NCBI GenBank assembly: GCA_963696025.1
Contig: CAVOII010000009.1
Coordinates: 62,001 to 126,000 of the forward strand
Length of the DNA: 64,000 bases
Direction of reading: 5' to 3'
Source of the DNA: JABCYV01 sp963696025
Lineage (GTDB): Bacteria > Acidobacteriota > Terriglobia > Terriglobales > Acidobacteriaceae
Below are positions 16,664-25,659 of this stretch, one piece after another (positions within the stretch are counted from its first letter, which is position 1; each line of letters starts with the position of its first letter). A program made the translations under genes and the position numbers. The notes beneath the pieces were generated by a model, which worked only from the letters and a program-made list of their open reading frames with translations, was not told the origin of the DNA and did no database searches.

Positions 16664-17764
16664 ATGTCGACGACCCAAATTCCGCCAGCCCCGCCGTCGC
16701 CCGCGTCCGGCCCGGGCGGCACCGATCTGTATGATGTAGGAAGCTGGGAATCTGCCTACCTTGAAGCCCACGAAGCACCCGCCCTTCTCATCCAACTGCA
16801 AGATGATCTTTCGCGTTCGCGGCAGCGCGAGGCGCTGTGGATTTCGGTCGTCGTCCACCTTACTATTGTCATTCTGTTGGTCAATTCGCAAAAGTTCGAG
16901 AGATACCTGCCTCGGCGTGGCGTGATCGAGGTCAGTCCCAATGACTTGATGAAGGAAAAGGACCTCACGTACCTCGAGTTGCCGCCGGATGAGCAGAAGG
17001 TTACGAAACGGCCCGACACCAACAACATCTCGGACAAGGATCGCACCGCCATGTCGCGGGCGCCGCGCCTCGATCGCGAGGAGTTGAAGAAGGCTCTGGC
17101 CCGTCCGGGGGCGCCGGGACCAACCGGTCCTCCGGCGCAGTCGCAGCAGCCCGCGGCACCGGCTCCCGCAACGGCCCAGAACGTACCAACGCCGCAGCAG
17201 CAATCGCCCCCTCCGCCGAAGCCATCGAGCGAGCAAAATCCCGTGGCGCGGTTGCAGACTCCGCCGCCTCCCAAACCATCCTTTACCAACAATGGGATAT
17301 ATGCGGGATCGGCAATCGACCAAGCTGCGCGTGCTGCCCTGGCTAATCGTGGCGGCTTTGGAGGCGATAATGGTGACTACGGTTTAGGGCAGGGTCGCCA
17401 AGCCAGCGCCGCCATGGGACCGCTCGACGTGCTTACCGATACTCAAGGCGTCGACTTTGGCCCCTACCTGAAACGCGTGGTCGACAACGTCAGACGAAAT
17501 TGGTACGACTTGATTCCCGAATCTGCGCGAGCCCCGCTGATGAAAAAGGGAAAGGTCTCGATTGAGTTCGCCATCATGAAAGACGGCCGGGTAGCTGGCA
17601 TGCAGATAGTCGGGCCTTCAGGTGATGTTGCTCTGGATCGAGCAGCCTATGGCGGTATAACCTCTAGCAACCCTTTTCCGCCGTTACCCGACGAATTCAA
17701 CGGACAGTATCTCGCTCTGCGTTTCCACTTCTTCTACAACCCAGATCGCTCGGACTTGCAGTAG
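16664..17764 (+). CDS. TonB-like energy transducer
   Basis: Inner-membrane protein of 366 residues spanning the periplasm. A cytoplasmic N terminus of about 57 residues is followed by one membrane helix (LWISVVVHLTIVILLV, about 58-73) with a His at 65, resembling the His of the TonB helix that is needed for proton-motive-force coupling. Next comes a long Pro/Ala/Gln-rich periplasmic stretch (QSQQPAAPAPATA, SPPPPKPS) and a C-terminal TonB domain (VRRNWYDLIPESAR ... GKVSIEFAIMKDGRVAGMQIV). No exbB/exbD is adjacent. ATG 16664 has GAGG 4 nt upstream; a TTG at 16619 is less likely. Confidence 0.85.
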   Translation: MSTTQIPPAPPSPASGPGGTDLYDVGSWESAYLEAHEAPALLIQLQDDLSRSRQREALWISVVVHLTIVILLVNSQKFERYLPRRGVIEVSPNDLMKEKDLTYLELPPDEQKVTKRPDTNNISDKDRTAMSRAPRLDREELKKALARPGAPGPTGPPAQSQQPAAPAPATAQNVPTPQQQSPPPPKPSSEQNPVARLQTPPPPKPSFTNNGIYAGSAIDQAARAALANRGGFGGDNGDYGLGQGRQASAAMGPLDVLTDTQGVDFGPYLKRVVDNVRRNWYDLIPESARAPLMKKGKVSIEFAIMKDGRVAGMQIVGPSGDVALDRAAYGGITSSNPFPPLPDEFNGQYLALRFHFFYNPDRSDLQ

Positions 17765-17800
17765 TCGCTGGTCTTTGGTCAAGGCGAACTGCCAATTCCA

Positions 17801-19825
17801 TCACCAGACCCGGCAACGATTTTGCCGCACCATAGGCTGGCTGGCCTTGCAATGGAAGGCCTGCTGAAACTCCGGCATGTTGGAGACTACGCCATTAGTC
17901 CGATACTCTGGCGGTGAGTGCGGGTCGACGGCAGCACTGAGGCGTTTGGTTTCGTCGCGCACGTTTGAGCACCAGCTCTGGCCATAACCGATGAAAAAGC
18001 GCTGCTCCGGAGTGAACCCTTCAATGGGATCCAGTTTCTGGTCCTTGGTTTCATTCTGCCAGGCTATGTAAGCCAGGATCAAACCGCCCAAATCAGCAAC
18101 ATCCTCTCCCAAGGTCAGTTTCCCGTTGATCTTGATGTCATCCACAATGACGTACTGCGAATATTGGTCGGAGATGCAACTGGCGCGTTTTTCAAATTGC
18201 TGCGCGTCTTCGGAACTCCACCAATCACGCAGATTCCCCTGGGCATCGAACTTGCGGCCCTGATCGTCGAAACCATGGGTAAGCTCGTGACCAATAGTGC
18301 CGCCCGTATCTCCGTAGTTGGGGGCATCATCAGAATCGGGATCAAAGACCGGAGGCTGTAGGATGCCGGCGGGAAAATTGATGTCATTCTTCTGCGAATC
18401 GTAGTATGCATTGACCGTAGGCGGGGTCATCTGCCACTCTCCGCGATCCACGGGCTTTCCGATTTTCGCCAGTTGCCGGCGGAATTCAAACTCGCGAGCG
18501 CGCAGCACATTGCCCATTTCATCGTCCCGAGCGATGGTCAGAGTGCTGTAGTCGCGCCACTTGTCGGGATAACCAATTTTCTCCGCCACCGCATGCAGCT
18601 TTTCCTGCGCATGTTGCTTTGTGACCGGCGTCATCCAGGGCAGGCCATCGATCTCGCGCCCCATGGCAGTCTCGATTTCTTTCACCATCTTCAGTGCACG
18701 CTGCTTAGCCTCCGGGCTGAAGGTTCGTTCCACGTAGGCCTGACCCAGGGCCTCACCCAGGTCATTGTCCGCATTACTGACACAGCGCTTCCAGCGAGGC
18801 TCGATTTCCTGCGCTCCCCTTAATGTCTTCTGGTTGAAATCAAAATCAGCGTTCACGAAGGCTGCCGATAAATAGGGCGCGTTGGCGTTGACCAGGTGCC
18901 AGCGCATATATGCTTTCCAGCTTCCCAGGTCTTCTTTTTCCAGTTCAGCACTCAACGCCTTAAAAAACTCCGGAGTGGTTACATTGAGCGATTGCAGCAC
19001 CGGCAGACCAACCTTGGTGAAGTACGAATTCCAGTGAAACGACGGGCTGAGCGCTTCCAATTGCTGGCGGGTCATCTTGTGATAGAGCTTATCCGGATCA
19101 CGCCGTTCAACCCGGGTGAGCGATCCTTTCGCCAGCCCCGTCTCGATGCGCATGACGGAGTGGGCCTCGGCCGCCGCGACGCCCGGTTTGTCACCCAACA
19201 ACTCGAACATCTGCCGCACGTGCGTCACGTAAGCCCGCCGGAGTTCTTCCGATTTGGGATCGGTCTTCAAATAGTAGTCGCGGTCGGGAAGGCCAAGTCC
19301 GCCCTGATCGGCCTCCGCAATTACCTGGCTGGAATTTTTGAAGTCTTGATCGGACCCGAACTCGAACAGCACACCGTCGTTCACCATTGCCGCAGCAACA
19401 TCGCCAATTTCTCGCTTGGAATGCAGCCTGGCAATCTGCTCCAGACCTCCTTTCAGCGGCATACTTCCCGCTGCCTCGATGGTCTTCTCGTCCATGCACG
19501 CGGCGTAGTAATCACCGATTTTCTGCTTCACGGCGTCACGGTGGGGATCAGGCGTGGCGACGCTTTCCAGGATGTCGCGCAGGATGAGCTTGTTGTCGTC
19601 CGCCATCTTGGAATAGACGCTCCACCGGGACTGGTCGGGCGGAATGGGATTTTGCTTGATCCAGCCTCCGCACGAGTAGGTGTAGAAGTCGGTGCAAGGA
19701 TCGATCGTCCGGTCCATCGACCCCAGATCAAGGACAGGCTGCCGATGAGCTGAGTTGGTCTGTGCAGAGGCAGCGACAACAAGAAGTGAAGACAAGACAA
19801 TCTGTGCGGACATAATTCGACGCAT
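17801..19825 (-). CDS. Secreted M13 family metallopeptidase (neprilysin-like)
   Basis: Zinc endopeptidase of the neprilysin/PepO family, 674 residues. A signal peptide (MRRIMSAQIVLSSLLVVAASAQ) indicates export. The N-terminal M13 signature DPCTDFYTYSCGGW is present. The zinc site is GHELTHGFDD (His513, Glu514, His517) with the third ligand in GEDVADLGG, and the protein ends in the conserved CRVW. The ATG at 19825 has GAGGA a few bases upstream; an in-frame start at 19879 would add a tail that is not signal-like. It lies downstream of the DUF4097-type gene on the same strand. Confidence 0.94.
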   Translation of the reverse strand: MRRIMSAQIVLSSLLVVAASAQTNSAHRQPVLDLGSMDRTIDPCTDFYTYSCGGWIKQNPIPPDQSRWSVYSKMADDNKLILRDILESVATPDPHRDAVKQKIGDYYAACMDEKTIEAAGSMPLKGGLEQIARLHSKREIGDVAAAMVNDGVLFEFGSDQDFKNSSQVIAEADQGGLGLPDRDYYLKTDPKSEELRRAYVTHVRQMFELLGDKPGVAAAEAHSVMRIETGLAKGSLTRVERRDPDKLYHKMTRQQLEALSPSFHWNSYFTKVGLPVLQSLNVTTPEFFKALSAELEKEDLGSWKAYMRWHLVNANAPYLSAAFVNADFDFNQKTLRGAQEIEPRWKRCVSNADNDLGEALGQAYVERTFSPEAKQRALKMVKEIETAMGREIDGLPWMTPVTKQHAQEKLHAVAEKIGYPDKWRDYSTLTIARDDEMGNVLRAREFEFRRQLAKIGKPVDRGEWQMTPPTVNAYYDSQKNDINFPAGILQPPVFDPDSDDAPNYGDTGGTIGHELTHGFDDQGRKFDAQGNLRDWWSSEDAQQFEKRASCISDQYSQYVIVDDIKINGKLTLGEDVADLGGLILAYIAWQNETKDQKLDPIEGFTPEQRFFIGYGQSWCSNVRDETKRLSAAVDPHSPPEYRTNGVVSNMPEFQQAFHCKASQPMVRQNRCRVW

Positions 19826-19896
19826 TACATTTCCTCTTCGAGAGTGAAAATCTTGAGAGACCCAGTGGCTACATAACAAATGCCAAATGCTGAAGG

Positions 19897-20705
19897 CTAG
19901 ATGCTTCCCGACAATTTCTCCAGCCGGATCGAGCCATCGCCGGTATGAATAGTCAGCAGATTTCCGCCGCCGTTCAGCTTCCCGTGAACGTTTCTCCGCC
20001 CTAGCTGTCCCTCCACAGTGACCGGCAGATCCAGATTGATGTGGCCATCGCCGGTATGCAGATCCAAATCAGCAGCAAAATTCTCTGGTAGCCCCAGCGT
20101 GACGCTGCCATCCCCGGCATGCAGGTCCCAACTGGAATTCATGGTGGAACCTAGCAGCACTCTAGCTTCAATGTGTCCATCGCCGGTGCTGAGGGACAGA
20201 GCATCAAATCGCCCCGCAGCCTGGATGTGGCCGTCACCGGCACGGGCTCGCAAGGTGCCGTCCACCGCATCAATCTCCTGATGGCCATCGCTGCTCTCTA
20301 ATTGCATATCGCCTTTGAAATTGCTGAGCCGGATTTGGCCGTCGCCAGTGCGCAGGTTCACTCGCCCCTCGCGGGGCATGTGGATTTCGACCTGCACCCT
20401 GCCACTACGTTGGATGGTTATGAATCCGACGGAATGAGGCAGCCGGACTTCCAGTTTCACTGAATCTCCCGTCTGCTGCTCTTCGATCTTGACCCCGCCT
20501 TCGCCGCCGATCTGTACCGGTCTGTGAGGACCCGGGCTTCGATCGTGTTCTTGTCCCAGGTATCGACATGAATACTGGCGTCAGAGGTTTCGACTCGAAG
20601 ATCGGGCTGGCCAGTGATGGTGTAAGTTTTCGACCACTCTTCAGCATGGGCCAAAGACGTAAGAGCCACGCACAGGCTCAAAATGAACAACCCAATGCGA
20701 TACAT
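19897..20705 (-). pseudogene. DUF4097-type GDGxI repeat protein, split by an apparent frameshift
   Basis: An exported protein with a signal peptide (MYRIGLFILSLCVALTSLAHA) followed by a right-handed beta-helix-like domain. Seven (T/A)GDGxI-type repeats are visible (RTGDGQIRL, RAGDGHIQA, STGDGHIEA, HAGDGSVTL, HTGDGHINL, HTGDGSIRL and a degenerate SSDGHQEI). The ATG at 20705 has AGGAG 7 nt upstream. The first frame runs to a TGA at 20457. The repeats continue in another frame whose homology reaches back to about 20513: adding one C there turns TAC-AG into TAC-CAG and joins EARVLTDRY to QIGGEGGVKIEEQ. It is a sequence error, a real frameshift or, less likely, two coupled genes (GTG overlapping TGA at 20457-20460). 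Confidence 0.75.
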
Positions 20706-20815
20706 AGGTTCACTCCTGAACCCGGCTAGACACACCATGCCCTTTGGGTTCAGACGGTGATAGGCGGCTTCGGTGAGCAAGGTTCCCTCAATTTGTTCTA
20801 GCATCTCGGCGCTAA

Positions 20816-21685
20816 CTAACCTCGCTTGGGCGCTATCGGGTATGCCATCTTGACCAGCGTCCTCTCAGAAAACGGTACGTACAGCAACGCAGCCGTGGCA
20901 GCAAACGCCGCTCCGAATCCAATGGTTTGGATCATCAAAAACGGGGCGATCGCCCACAACTGGTCGAGCACCAGGATAAATAGGCACAGTCTATGAAATT
21001 TATCGCCCAGCCTGCGGTAATCAAAGGCCACCGCCGAGAAAAGATAACAGCGCAAAGGAATGCCAACTCCTGCTGTTACTACCACTGCCACCATGATGGC
21101 CGATGCACTCCAGCCAGGCAAGAAGCTGTCGGTCACCCGGGCAACTTGGTGAAGGCGAAAGAGTGCTGCCAGGTAGAAGCTCATATACATCACTTGAATG
21201 AGCGCGAACAGGCCGCGGATCAGTCCACGATGCCGCAAAGGAACTTCCAGCTCGGGATGTATAGCTTCACCCGTGGCGGCATCTGTCACTCCTGCTGATT
21301 CGACCTGCGCTGACGCTGTCGTCCTGCCCCTCCCAGAATCTAGTCGCTCTACAGGCGCTAGAAATCGGTATCCCCGTCGAGCCAGCGTCTCTACGTAGCG
21401 GGGGCTGGATGCGGAATCACCCAGCGCCTCGCGGAGCTTATTCACTGCGGTATTCAGGCTGTGATCGAAGTCAACAAAGGTGTCTGCCGGCCACAGCTTT
21501 TGGCGGATTTCCTCTCGCGTCAGCACATCACCAGGACGCTCCAACATGAAGGCAAGGACCTGGAAAGGCTGTTCCTGCAGCCGGATGCGTGCCCCGTTCT
21601 TGCGCAATTCCCCTGCGGTCAGGTCTGCCTCAAATACTCCAAAACGAACAATGCGAGCGGCCGGCCTGGCATTTGGCGGAGACAT
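20816..21685 (-). CDS. Winged-helix transcriptional regulator with C-terminal membrane domain
   Basis: OmpR/CadC-type DNA-binding domain at residues about 10-110 (VRFGVFEADLTAGELRKNG, then the recognition region DHSLNTAVNKLREALGD and RRGYRFLAPV). After a linker come four membrane segments, among them IMVAVVVTAGVGIPLRCYLF and IGFGAAFAATAALLYV. 289 residues from the ATG at 21685. It has no receiver domain, so the signal is presumably sensed in the membrane. Upstream starts at 21781 or 21826 would overlap the small ORF before miaA. It is divergent from that ORF and followed 110 bp later by the DUF4097-type gene, so it may regulate it. Confidence 0.85.
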   Translation of the reverse strand: MSPPNARPAARIVRFGVFEADLTAGELRKNGARIRLQEQPFQVLAFMLERPGDVLTREEIRQKLWPADTFVDFDHSLNTAVNKLREALGDSASSPRYVETLARRGYRFLAPVERLDSGRGRTTASAQVESAGVTDAATGEAIHPELEVPLRHRGLIRGLFALIQVMYMSFYLAALFRLHQVARVTDSFLPGWSASAIMVAVVVTAGVGIPLRCYLFSAVAFDYRRLGDKFHRLCLFILVLDQLWAIAPFLMIQTIGFGAAFAATAALLYVPFSERTLVKMAYPIAPKRG

Positions 21686-21729
21686 AATTCCGGGAAAGAT
21701 GACGCGTAGTTTAGCATTCGGCAAAGGAA

Positions 21730-21735
21730 TACAAT
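21730..21735 (+). promoter_or_regulatory. Probable -10 element (TACAAT) 6 nt before GTG
   Basis: TACAAT ends 6 nt before the GTG at 21742. It would serve the small membrane protein and miaA as one transcript. Confidence 0.4.
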
Positions 21736-21741
21736 CTAAGC

Positions 21742-21909
21742 GTGCCCGCAGCCAGTCCAAAACGGCAGCTTGAGCCGTCATGTCCCGAACGGCACCCCAA
21801 GCCCCACATCTATACCCTGGAAGCAACCGGCGTACTGATCATCGCAGCGCTGATTCTCATCCTGACCTTGGCTCGCTACTGGCACAACATTTCCTGGGGT
21901 GCACGCTGA
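21742..21909 (+). CDS. Small single-pass membrane protein coupled to miaA
   Basis: 55 residues read from the GTG at 21742: a 20-residue Pro/basic N terminus, then YTLEATGVLIIAALILILTL forming one membrane helix, ending ARYWHNISWGAR. The family is unknown. Support comes from the coherent hydrophobic segment with an aromatic and basic end, the TACAAT just upstream, and the stop at 21907-21909 that lies two bases before the GTG start of miaA. It would be missed by length cut-offs. It competes with a reading in which miaA begins at 21780 and carries an extra 44 residues; that N terminus is not MiaA-like. Confidence 0.6.
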   Translation: MPAASPKRQLEPSCPERHPKPHIYTLEATGVLIIAALILILTLARYWHNISWGAR

Positions 21910-21911
21910 TC

Positions 21912-22853
21912 GTGCCGCAGGATCCGTTGTTGGTTGTAGTGCTGGGGCCGACGGGAAGCGGAAAGACTGCGCTTTCATTGATTTTGGCTGAGTGCTTTCA
22001 CGGCGAAATCGTCAATTGCGATTCCGTTGCCATGTATCGCGAGTTTGAGATTGGCACCGCCAAGCCTACTGCCGCAGAACGAGACCGCGCGCCGCACCAT
22101 CTGCTGGACTTTGTTGAACCCACTGGCTGCATCACCGCGGGGGAATATGCCCGCCAGGCGCGGCAGACGCTGGAAGAAATCAAGTCACGGGAAACGATAC
22201 CAATTGTGGTCGGAGGCACCGGACTTTATCTGAGAGCATTGCTCGAAGGTCTCTTTCCGGGCCCGCAGCGTTCAGAGGAGCTTCGTGAACGCCTGCGCCA
22301 GCAAACTGCCCTGAAAGGACCAGCGCACTTGCATCGCGTGCTCAGCCGCCTGGATCAGGCCGCAGCCGCGAAGATCCATGCCAATGACACATCCAAACTA
22401 ATCCGCGCCATCGAGGTCTGTCTCGCGTCGCGCCAGAAGATGACAGAAATGTGGAAGAGCGGACGCGATCCTTTGCGAGGCTTCCGCATCCTCCGGTTGG
22501 GCCTCGATCCCGACCGCAACGCTCTTTACGAGCGCATCAACCAGCGAGCGCAACGCATGTTCGACTGTGGCCTGGTAGAAGAGACTCAGCGGCTGCTCGA
22601 AAGATACGGAGATGCGGCGCGCCCACTGACTTCTCTGGGCTACCAGCAGGCCGCGCAATTCCTCCGAAGAGAGATCGCCCGGACGGCCGCCATCCAAGCC
22701 GCCCAGCAAGCCCATCGCAACTACGCCAAACGCCAGATGACGTGGTTCCGGCGTGAACCTGACGTGGTGTGGCTAAACGGGTTCGGAGATGAGCAAAAAA
22801 TTCAGCAGATCGCAACCGCAAAAGTTCAGAACGTCTCAGGTGTCTGGTTCTAG
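21912..22853 (+). CDS. miaA: tRNA dimethylallyltransferase MiaA
   Basis: Transfers the dimethylallyl group to A37 of tRNAs that read UNN codons. The P-loop GPTGSGKTAL is near the N terminus, followed by NCDSVAMYREFEIGTAKPT, the VVGGTGLYLRAL motif, and the TSLGYQQ and NYAKRQMTWFRR tRNA-binding motifs. From GTG 21912 it has 313 residues, the family length. The frame is open to ATG 21780 but the extra residues overlap the small membrane protein gene. No hfq follows; the next gene is a GH3 enzyme. Confidence 0.95.
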   Translation: MPQDPLLVVVLGPTGSGKTALSLILAECFHGEIVNCDSVAMYREFEIGTAKPTAAERDRAPHHLLDFVEPTGCITAGEYARQARQTLEEIKSRETIPIVVGGTGLYLRALLEGLFPGPQRSEELRERLRQQTALKGPAHLHRVLSRLDQAAAAKIHANDTSKLIRAIEVCLASRQKMTEMWKSGRDPLRGFRILRLGLDPDRNALYERINQRAQRMFDCGLVEETQRLLERYGDAARPLTSLGYQQAAQFLRREIARTAAIQAAQQAHRNYAKRQMTWFRREPDVVWLNGFGDEQKIQQIATAKVQNVSGVWF

Positions 22854-22867
22854 GTACCGGGTCTTTC

Positions 22868-22984
22868 GGACGATGGGCGTCGAGCGTTATGGGTGCACTG
22901 CAATGTGACGGAAGTCACAGCCACGATGAATGGATTTGGCTATTGTTGTACCTGGCGATCCTGAGACCCTGACACCCGACACCC
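22868..22984 (+). repeat. Degenerate 7-bp-period repeats between miaA and the GH3 gene
   Basis: Two short blocks: GGACGAT, GGGCGTC, GAGCGTT at 22868-22888, and GAGACCC, TGACACC, CGACACC at 22963-22983. They are less regular than the other heptamer loci but have the same period. Confidence 0.45.
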
Positions 22985-23003
22985 TTCATGCTATCGTCTG
23001 CTG

Positions 23004-24902
23004 ATGCTTCGACCGCTCCTTCTCGTGCTCCTGTTGCTATCTGTCCCCGCCTTCGGCAAAGAGAAATACCAAACTCCTAGCCCCATTCACCTTGACCGCG
23101 AGGGTGAAAAATGGGCAGAAAAGACTCTGCAGAAGCTCTCCCTCGAAGAAAAAGTTGGCCAGCTTTTTATGATCTGGGTGCGGGCGGAGTTCTTGAATGT
23201 CAACAGTCCTGGATACTTAGAGCTTCGCGACGATATGCGCAAGTATCATGTCGGCTCTTTTGCTATGACGGTCCGCTGGGACCCACCATTCCTCTATCGC
23301 AACCAGCCTTACGAGGCCGCGGAACTGCTCAACCGACTCCAGCAAGATTCCAAGCTTCCGCTACTGATCGCGGCTGATTTCGAGCGCGGCGTCACCATGC
23401 GTCTCCACGGCGCCACCCCGTTTCCTCATGCCATGGCATTCGGCGCGGCAGGAAAACTGGATTACGCCGAGGCCTTTGGTCGCATTACCGCTCAAGAAGC
23501 TCGCGCCATCGGAGTGCACTGGAATTTCTTTCCCGATGCTGACGTTAATTCCAACCCGGCCAACCCAATCATCAATACCCGCTCGTTTGGAGAAGATCCG
23601 CAGCAGGTCGGGGAGCTCGTGGTCGCGTACATTCGAGGCGCCCGAGCCAACGGAATGCTGACTACGGTCAAACATTTTCCAGGACACGGCGATACTGCAA
23701 CCGATTCTCATCTCAGTGTCGCGCAAGTCGCTGGCGACCGCGCCCGGCTGAATTCGGTGGAGCTTCCACCCTTCCGTAAAGCCATCGAGGCGGGCGTGGA
23801 TTCGGTCATGGTTGCGCATGTCACGATTCCTGCGCTTGAGTCGGACCCTAACCGTGTCGCCACAACTTCTCCGGCGATTGTTACGGACCTGCTCAAGAAG
23901 CAACTCGGCTTCAAGGGAATCGTGGTCACTGATGCGCTGGATATGGCTGGCCTCACGCGTCTTTATGCCGCAAACATCGGACGCGCTGCCGTGGATGCCT
24001 TTAAGGCCGGCAACGATCTGCTGCTGATTCCAGCTGATCTGGACGCATCGTACAAGGCGGTCCTTGATGCTGCTCGAAGCGGCGAAATCTCCCGCGCTCA
24101 GCTCGACGCTTCGGTGCTCAAACTATTAAAAGCAAAAGCCTCAGTCGGACTTGAAAAGGCTCGCCTAGTCAACATTGATGCCCTCTCTGCAGTGGTGGGG
24201 AGACCCGAAAACCTCGCCCTCGGCCAGCAGATTTCCGACGACTCCGTTACTCTAGTTCGCGACAACGGTAAGGTCCTACCGCTGAAAGAATCGGGAACTG
24301 TTAAGGGCGGCCTTCCGTATCAGAGCGTGGAAGAAGTACATAACAGCACCGTGGTGATCGTGCTCTCCGACGACGTGCGCACGGAAGTGGGTCGGGCCCT
24401 CGAGCGTGGAGTGAAGGATCGGGTCCCCGATGCCAACGTGATCTACGTGGATCCGCGGATCGCGGCTGCCATGTCCAACGATGTTCTGAAGGCCGCGGAC
24501 CAGGCGCGGACCGTGATCGCTGCCGTGTATGTTGTTCCAACGGCGGGAAAAGCTATGCAAGGTGCGACCGGTTTGATCAACTCCGTTGCTCTCAACGATG
24601 CCAGCGGGGCGCTTTTACAGAAGATTCTGGATCATGCGGCGGCGAAGACTGTCGTTGTTGCCATGGGAAATCCCTACCTGGCACAGGACTTCCCGGCGGT
24701 GCAGAACTATTTCTGTACATTTTCCAGTGTGACGGTTTCGGAAATCAGCGCGGTCAAAGCGCTTTTTGGTGAAATCGCCATTCGCGGCCATCTGCCAGTG
24801 AGTATTCCCAACGTTGCGCAGCGCGGCGCAGGAATCGAGCGGCAGCCACAGATCGCCCAAGGAGGAACAGAACATGAGTATTCCAAAACGGCGGGACGTT
24901 GA
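23004..24902 (+). CDS. Secreted GH3 beta-N-acetylhexosaminidase (NagZ-like)
   Basis: Glycoside hydrolase family 3, probably removing GlcNAc from peptidoglycan fragments or glycans. It has 632 residues with a signal peptide (MLRPLLLVLLLLSVPAFG). The NagZ-type catalytic loop KHFPGHGDTATDSH (Lys223-His224) carries the Asp/His general acid dyad, and the nucleophile is Asp310 in VTDALDMAGL. Beyond residue about 390 there is a second alpha/beta domain, as in two-domain secreted GH3 enzymes (YbbD type). The start ATG 23004 has a weak TATCGT 6 nt upstream. The 3' end overlaps the next lipoprotein gene by 29 nt. Confidence 0.92.
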   Translation: MLRPLLLVLLLLSVPAFGKEKYQTPSPIHLDREGEKWAEKTLQKLSLEEKVGQLFMIWVRAEFLNVNSPGYLELRDDMRKYHVGSFAMTVRWDPPFLYRNQPYEAAELLNRLQQDSKLPLLIAADFERGVTMRLHGATPFPHAMAFGAAGKLDYAEAFGRITAQEARAIGVHWNFFPDADVNSNPANPIINTRSFGEDPQQVGELVVAYIRGARANGMLTTVKHFPGHGDTATDSHLSVAQVAGDRARLNSVELPPFRKAIEAGVDSVMVAHVTIPALESDPNRVATTSPAIVTDLLKKQLGFKGIVVTDALDMAGLTRLYAANIGRAAVDAFKAGNDLLLIPADLDASYKAVLDAARSGEISRAQLDASVLKLLKAKASVGLEKARLVNIDALSAVVGRPENLALGQQISDDSVTLVRDNGKVLPLKESGTVKGGLPYQSVEEVHNSTVVIVLSDDVRTEVGRALERGVKDRVPDANVIYVDPRIAAAMSNDVLKAADQARTVIAAVYVVPTAGKAMQGATGLINSVALNDASGALLQKILDHAAAKTVVVAMGNPYLAQDFPAVQNYFCTFSSVTVSEISAVKALFGEIAIRGHLPVSIPNVAQRGAGIERQPQIAQGGTEHEYSKTAGR

Positions 24903-25476
24903 TTCGTCCTCTTCGTTCGCCATTGCATTTCTAGTACTGATTCTTCTTCCCGGCTGCAACGTAAATGTAAAAAAAAGCGAGAATAGTGAGGACAAGAAAG
25001 TTGACATCGAGACTCCAGTGGGAGGAATTCACGTCAGCAAAAATGCGGACGTCCGCGATACCGGCCTGCCGGTCTATCCCGGCGCCCGGCTAAAAGAAAA
25101 AGAAGAGAATGGCGAGCAGAAAAGCGCCAACGTCAACATTACCGGCATGGGTTATGGTCTGCGGGTAGTGGCGGTGGAGTTCACATCCGCCGACCCGCCA
25201 CAAAAGCTCATCTCTTACTATCAGGACCAACTCAAGAAATACGGCAGCGTGCTGCAGTGCCACGCCAGCAAATTGGGTGATAGTTACAACGATAAAAATT
25301 CCCACGGTTCGAGCGAACTGAAATGTGGGGGTGACAATAACGGTAAGGTCGTAGAACTGAAGGTTGGAACTCAGCAAAATCAGCACATTGTCTCGATCCA
25401 GCCCTCGGACTCGGGCAGAGGCACTGATTTCGCTCTGGTCTACGTGCAAACCCACAGCAAGGAAGATACGATTTAG
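24874..25476 (+). CDS. Lipoprotein of unknown function
   Basis: 200 residues. An N-terminal signal with lipobox LLPGC (VLILLPGCNVNVKK) predicts lipidation. After a charged linker, the region VYPGARLKEKEEN through VEFTSADPPQKLISYYQDQL resembles the small alpha/beta domain seen in many acidobacterial lipoproteins, where a substrate-derived helix (YYQDQLKKYG) follows. ATG 24874 has a strong AAGGAGG 9 nt upstream; it starts inside the GH3 gene, so the two are translationally coupled. Confidence 0.82.
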   Translation: MSIPKRRDVDSSSSFAIAFLVLILLPGCNVNVKKSENSEDKKVDIETPVGGIHVSKNADVRDTGLPVYPGARLKEKEENGEQKSANVNITGMGYGLRVVAVEFTSADPPQKLISYYQDQLKKYGSVLQCHASKLGDSYNDKNSHGSSELKCGGDNNGKVVELKVGTQQNQHIVSIQPSDSGRGTDFALVYVQTHSKEDTI

Positions 25477-25498
25477 TTTTCAATCGCAAGCAGGGGAT

Positions 25499-25608
25499 CG
25501 GATTTCAGATTTCAGATTGCCAAAGTTTCGATCGAATCATCGAGCCAAAAAAACTGGCGCGACGCCCGCGCCTATACATCTGGAATCTGAAATCTAGAAT
25601 CTGAAATG
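25499..25608. repeat. Pair of inverted 7-bp-period repeats
   Basis: CGGATTT, CAGATTT, CAGATTG at 25499-25519, and TGGAATC, TGAAATC, TAGAATC, TGAAATG at 25581-25608. CAGATTT and AAATCTG are reverse complements, so the two blocks can pair across a 61-bp centre. It lies between the lipoprotein stop and the next gene. Confidence 0.65.
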
Positions 25609-25659
25609 CCTTCGCTCTGCTTGCCTGCCTGATGCCCCGTGCGGTACTTTGAAGCTCCA

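Noticed and set aside
18896..19753. Long plus-strand frame opposite the M13 peptidase
   Set aside because: The minus-strand protein has the HELTH zinc site and family N and C termini; the plus-strand translation has no domain.
20457..20460. Reading the DUF4097-type locus as two coupled genes (TGA overlapping GTG)
   Set aside because: The second frame keeps protein-like sequence (QIGGEGGVKIEEQ) upstream of the GTG, so a single frameshifted gene explains it better.
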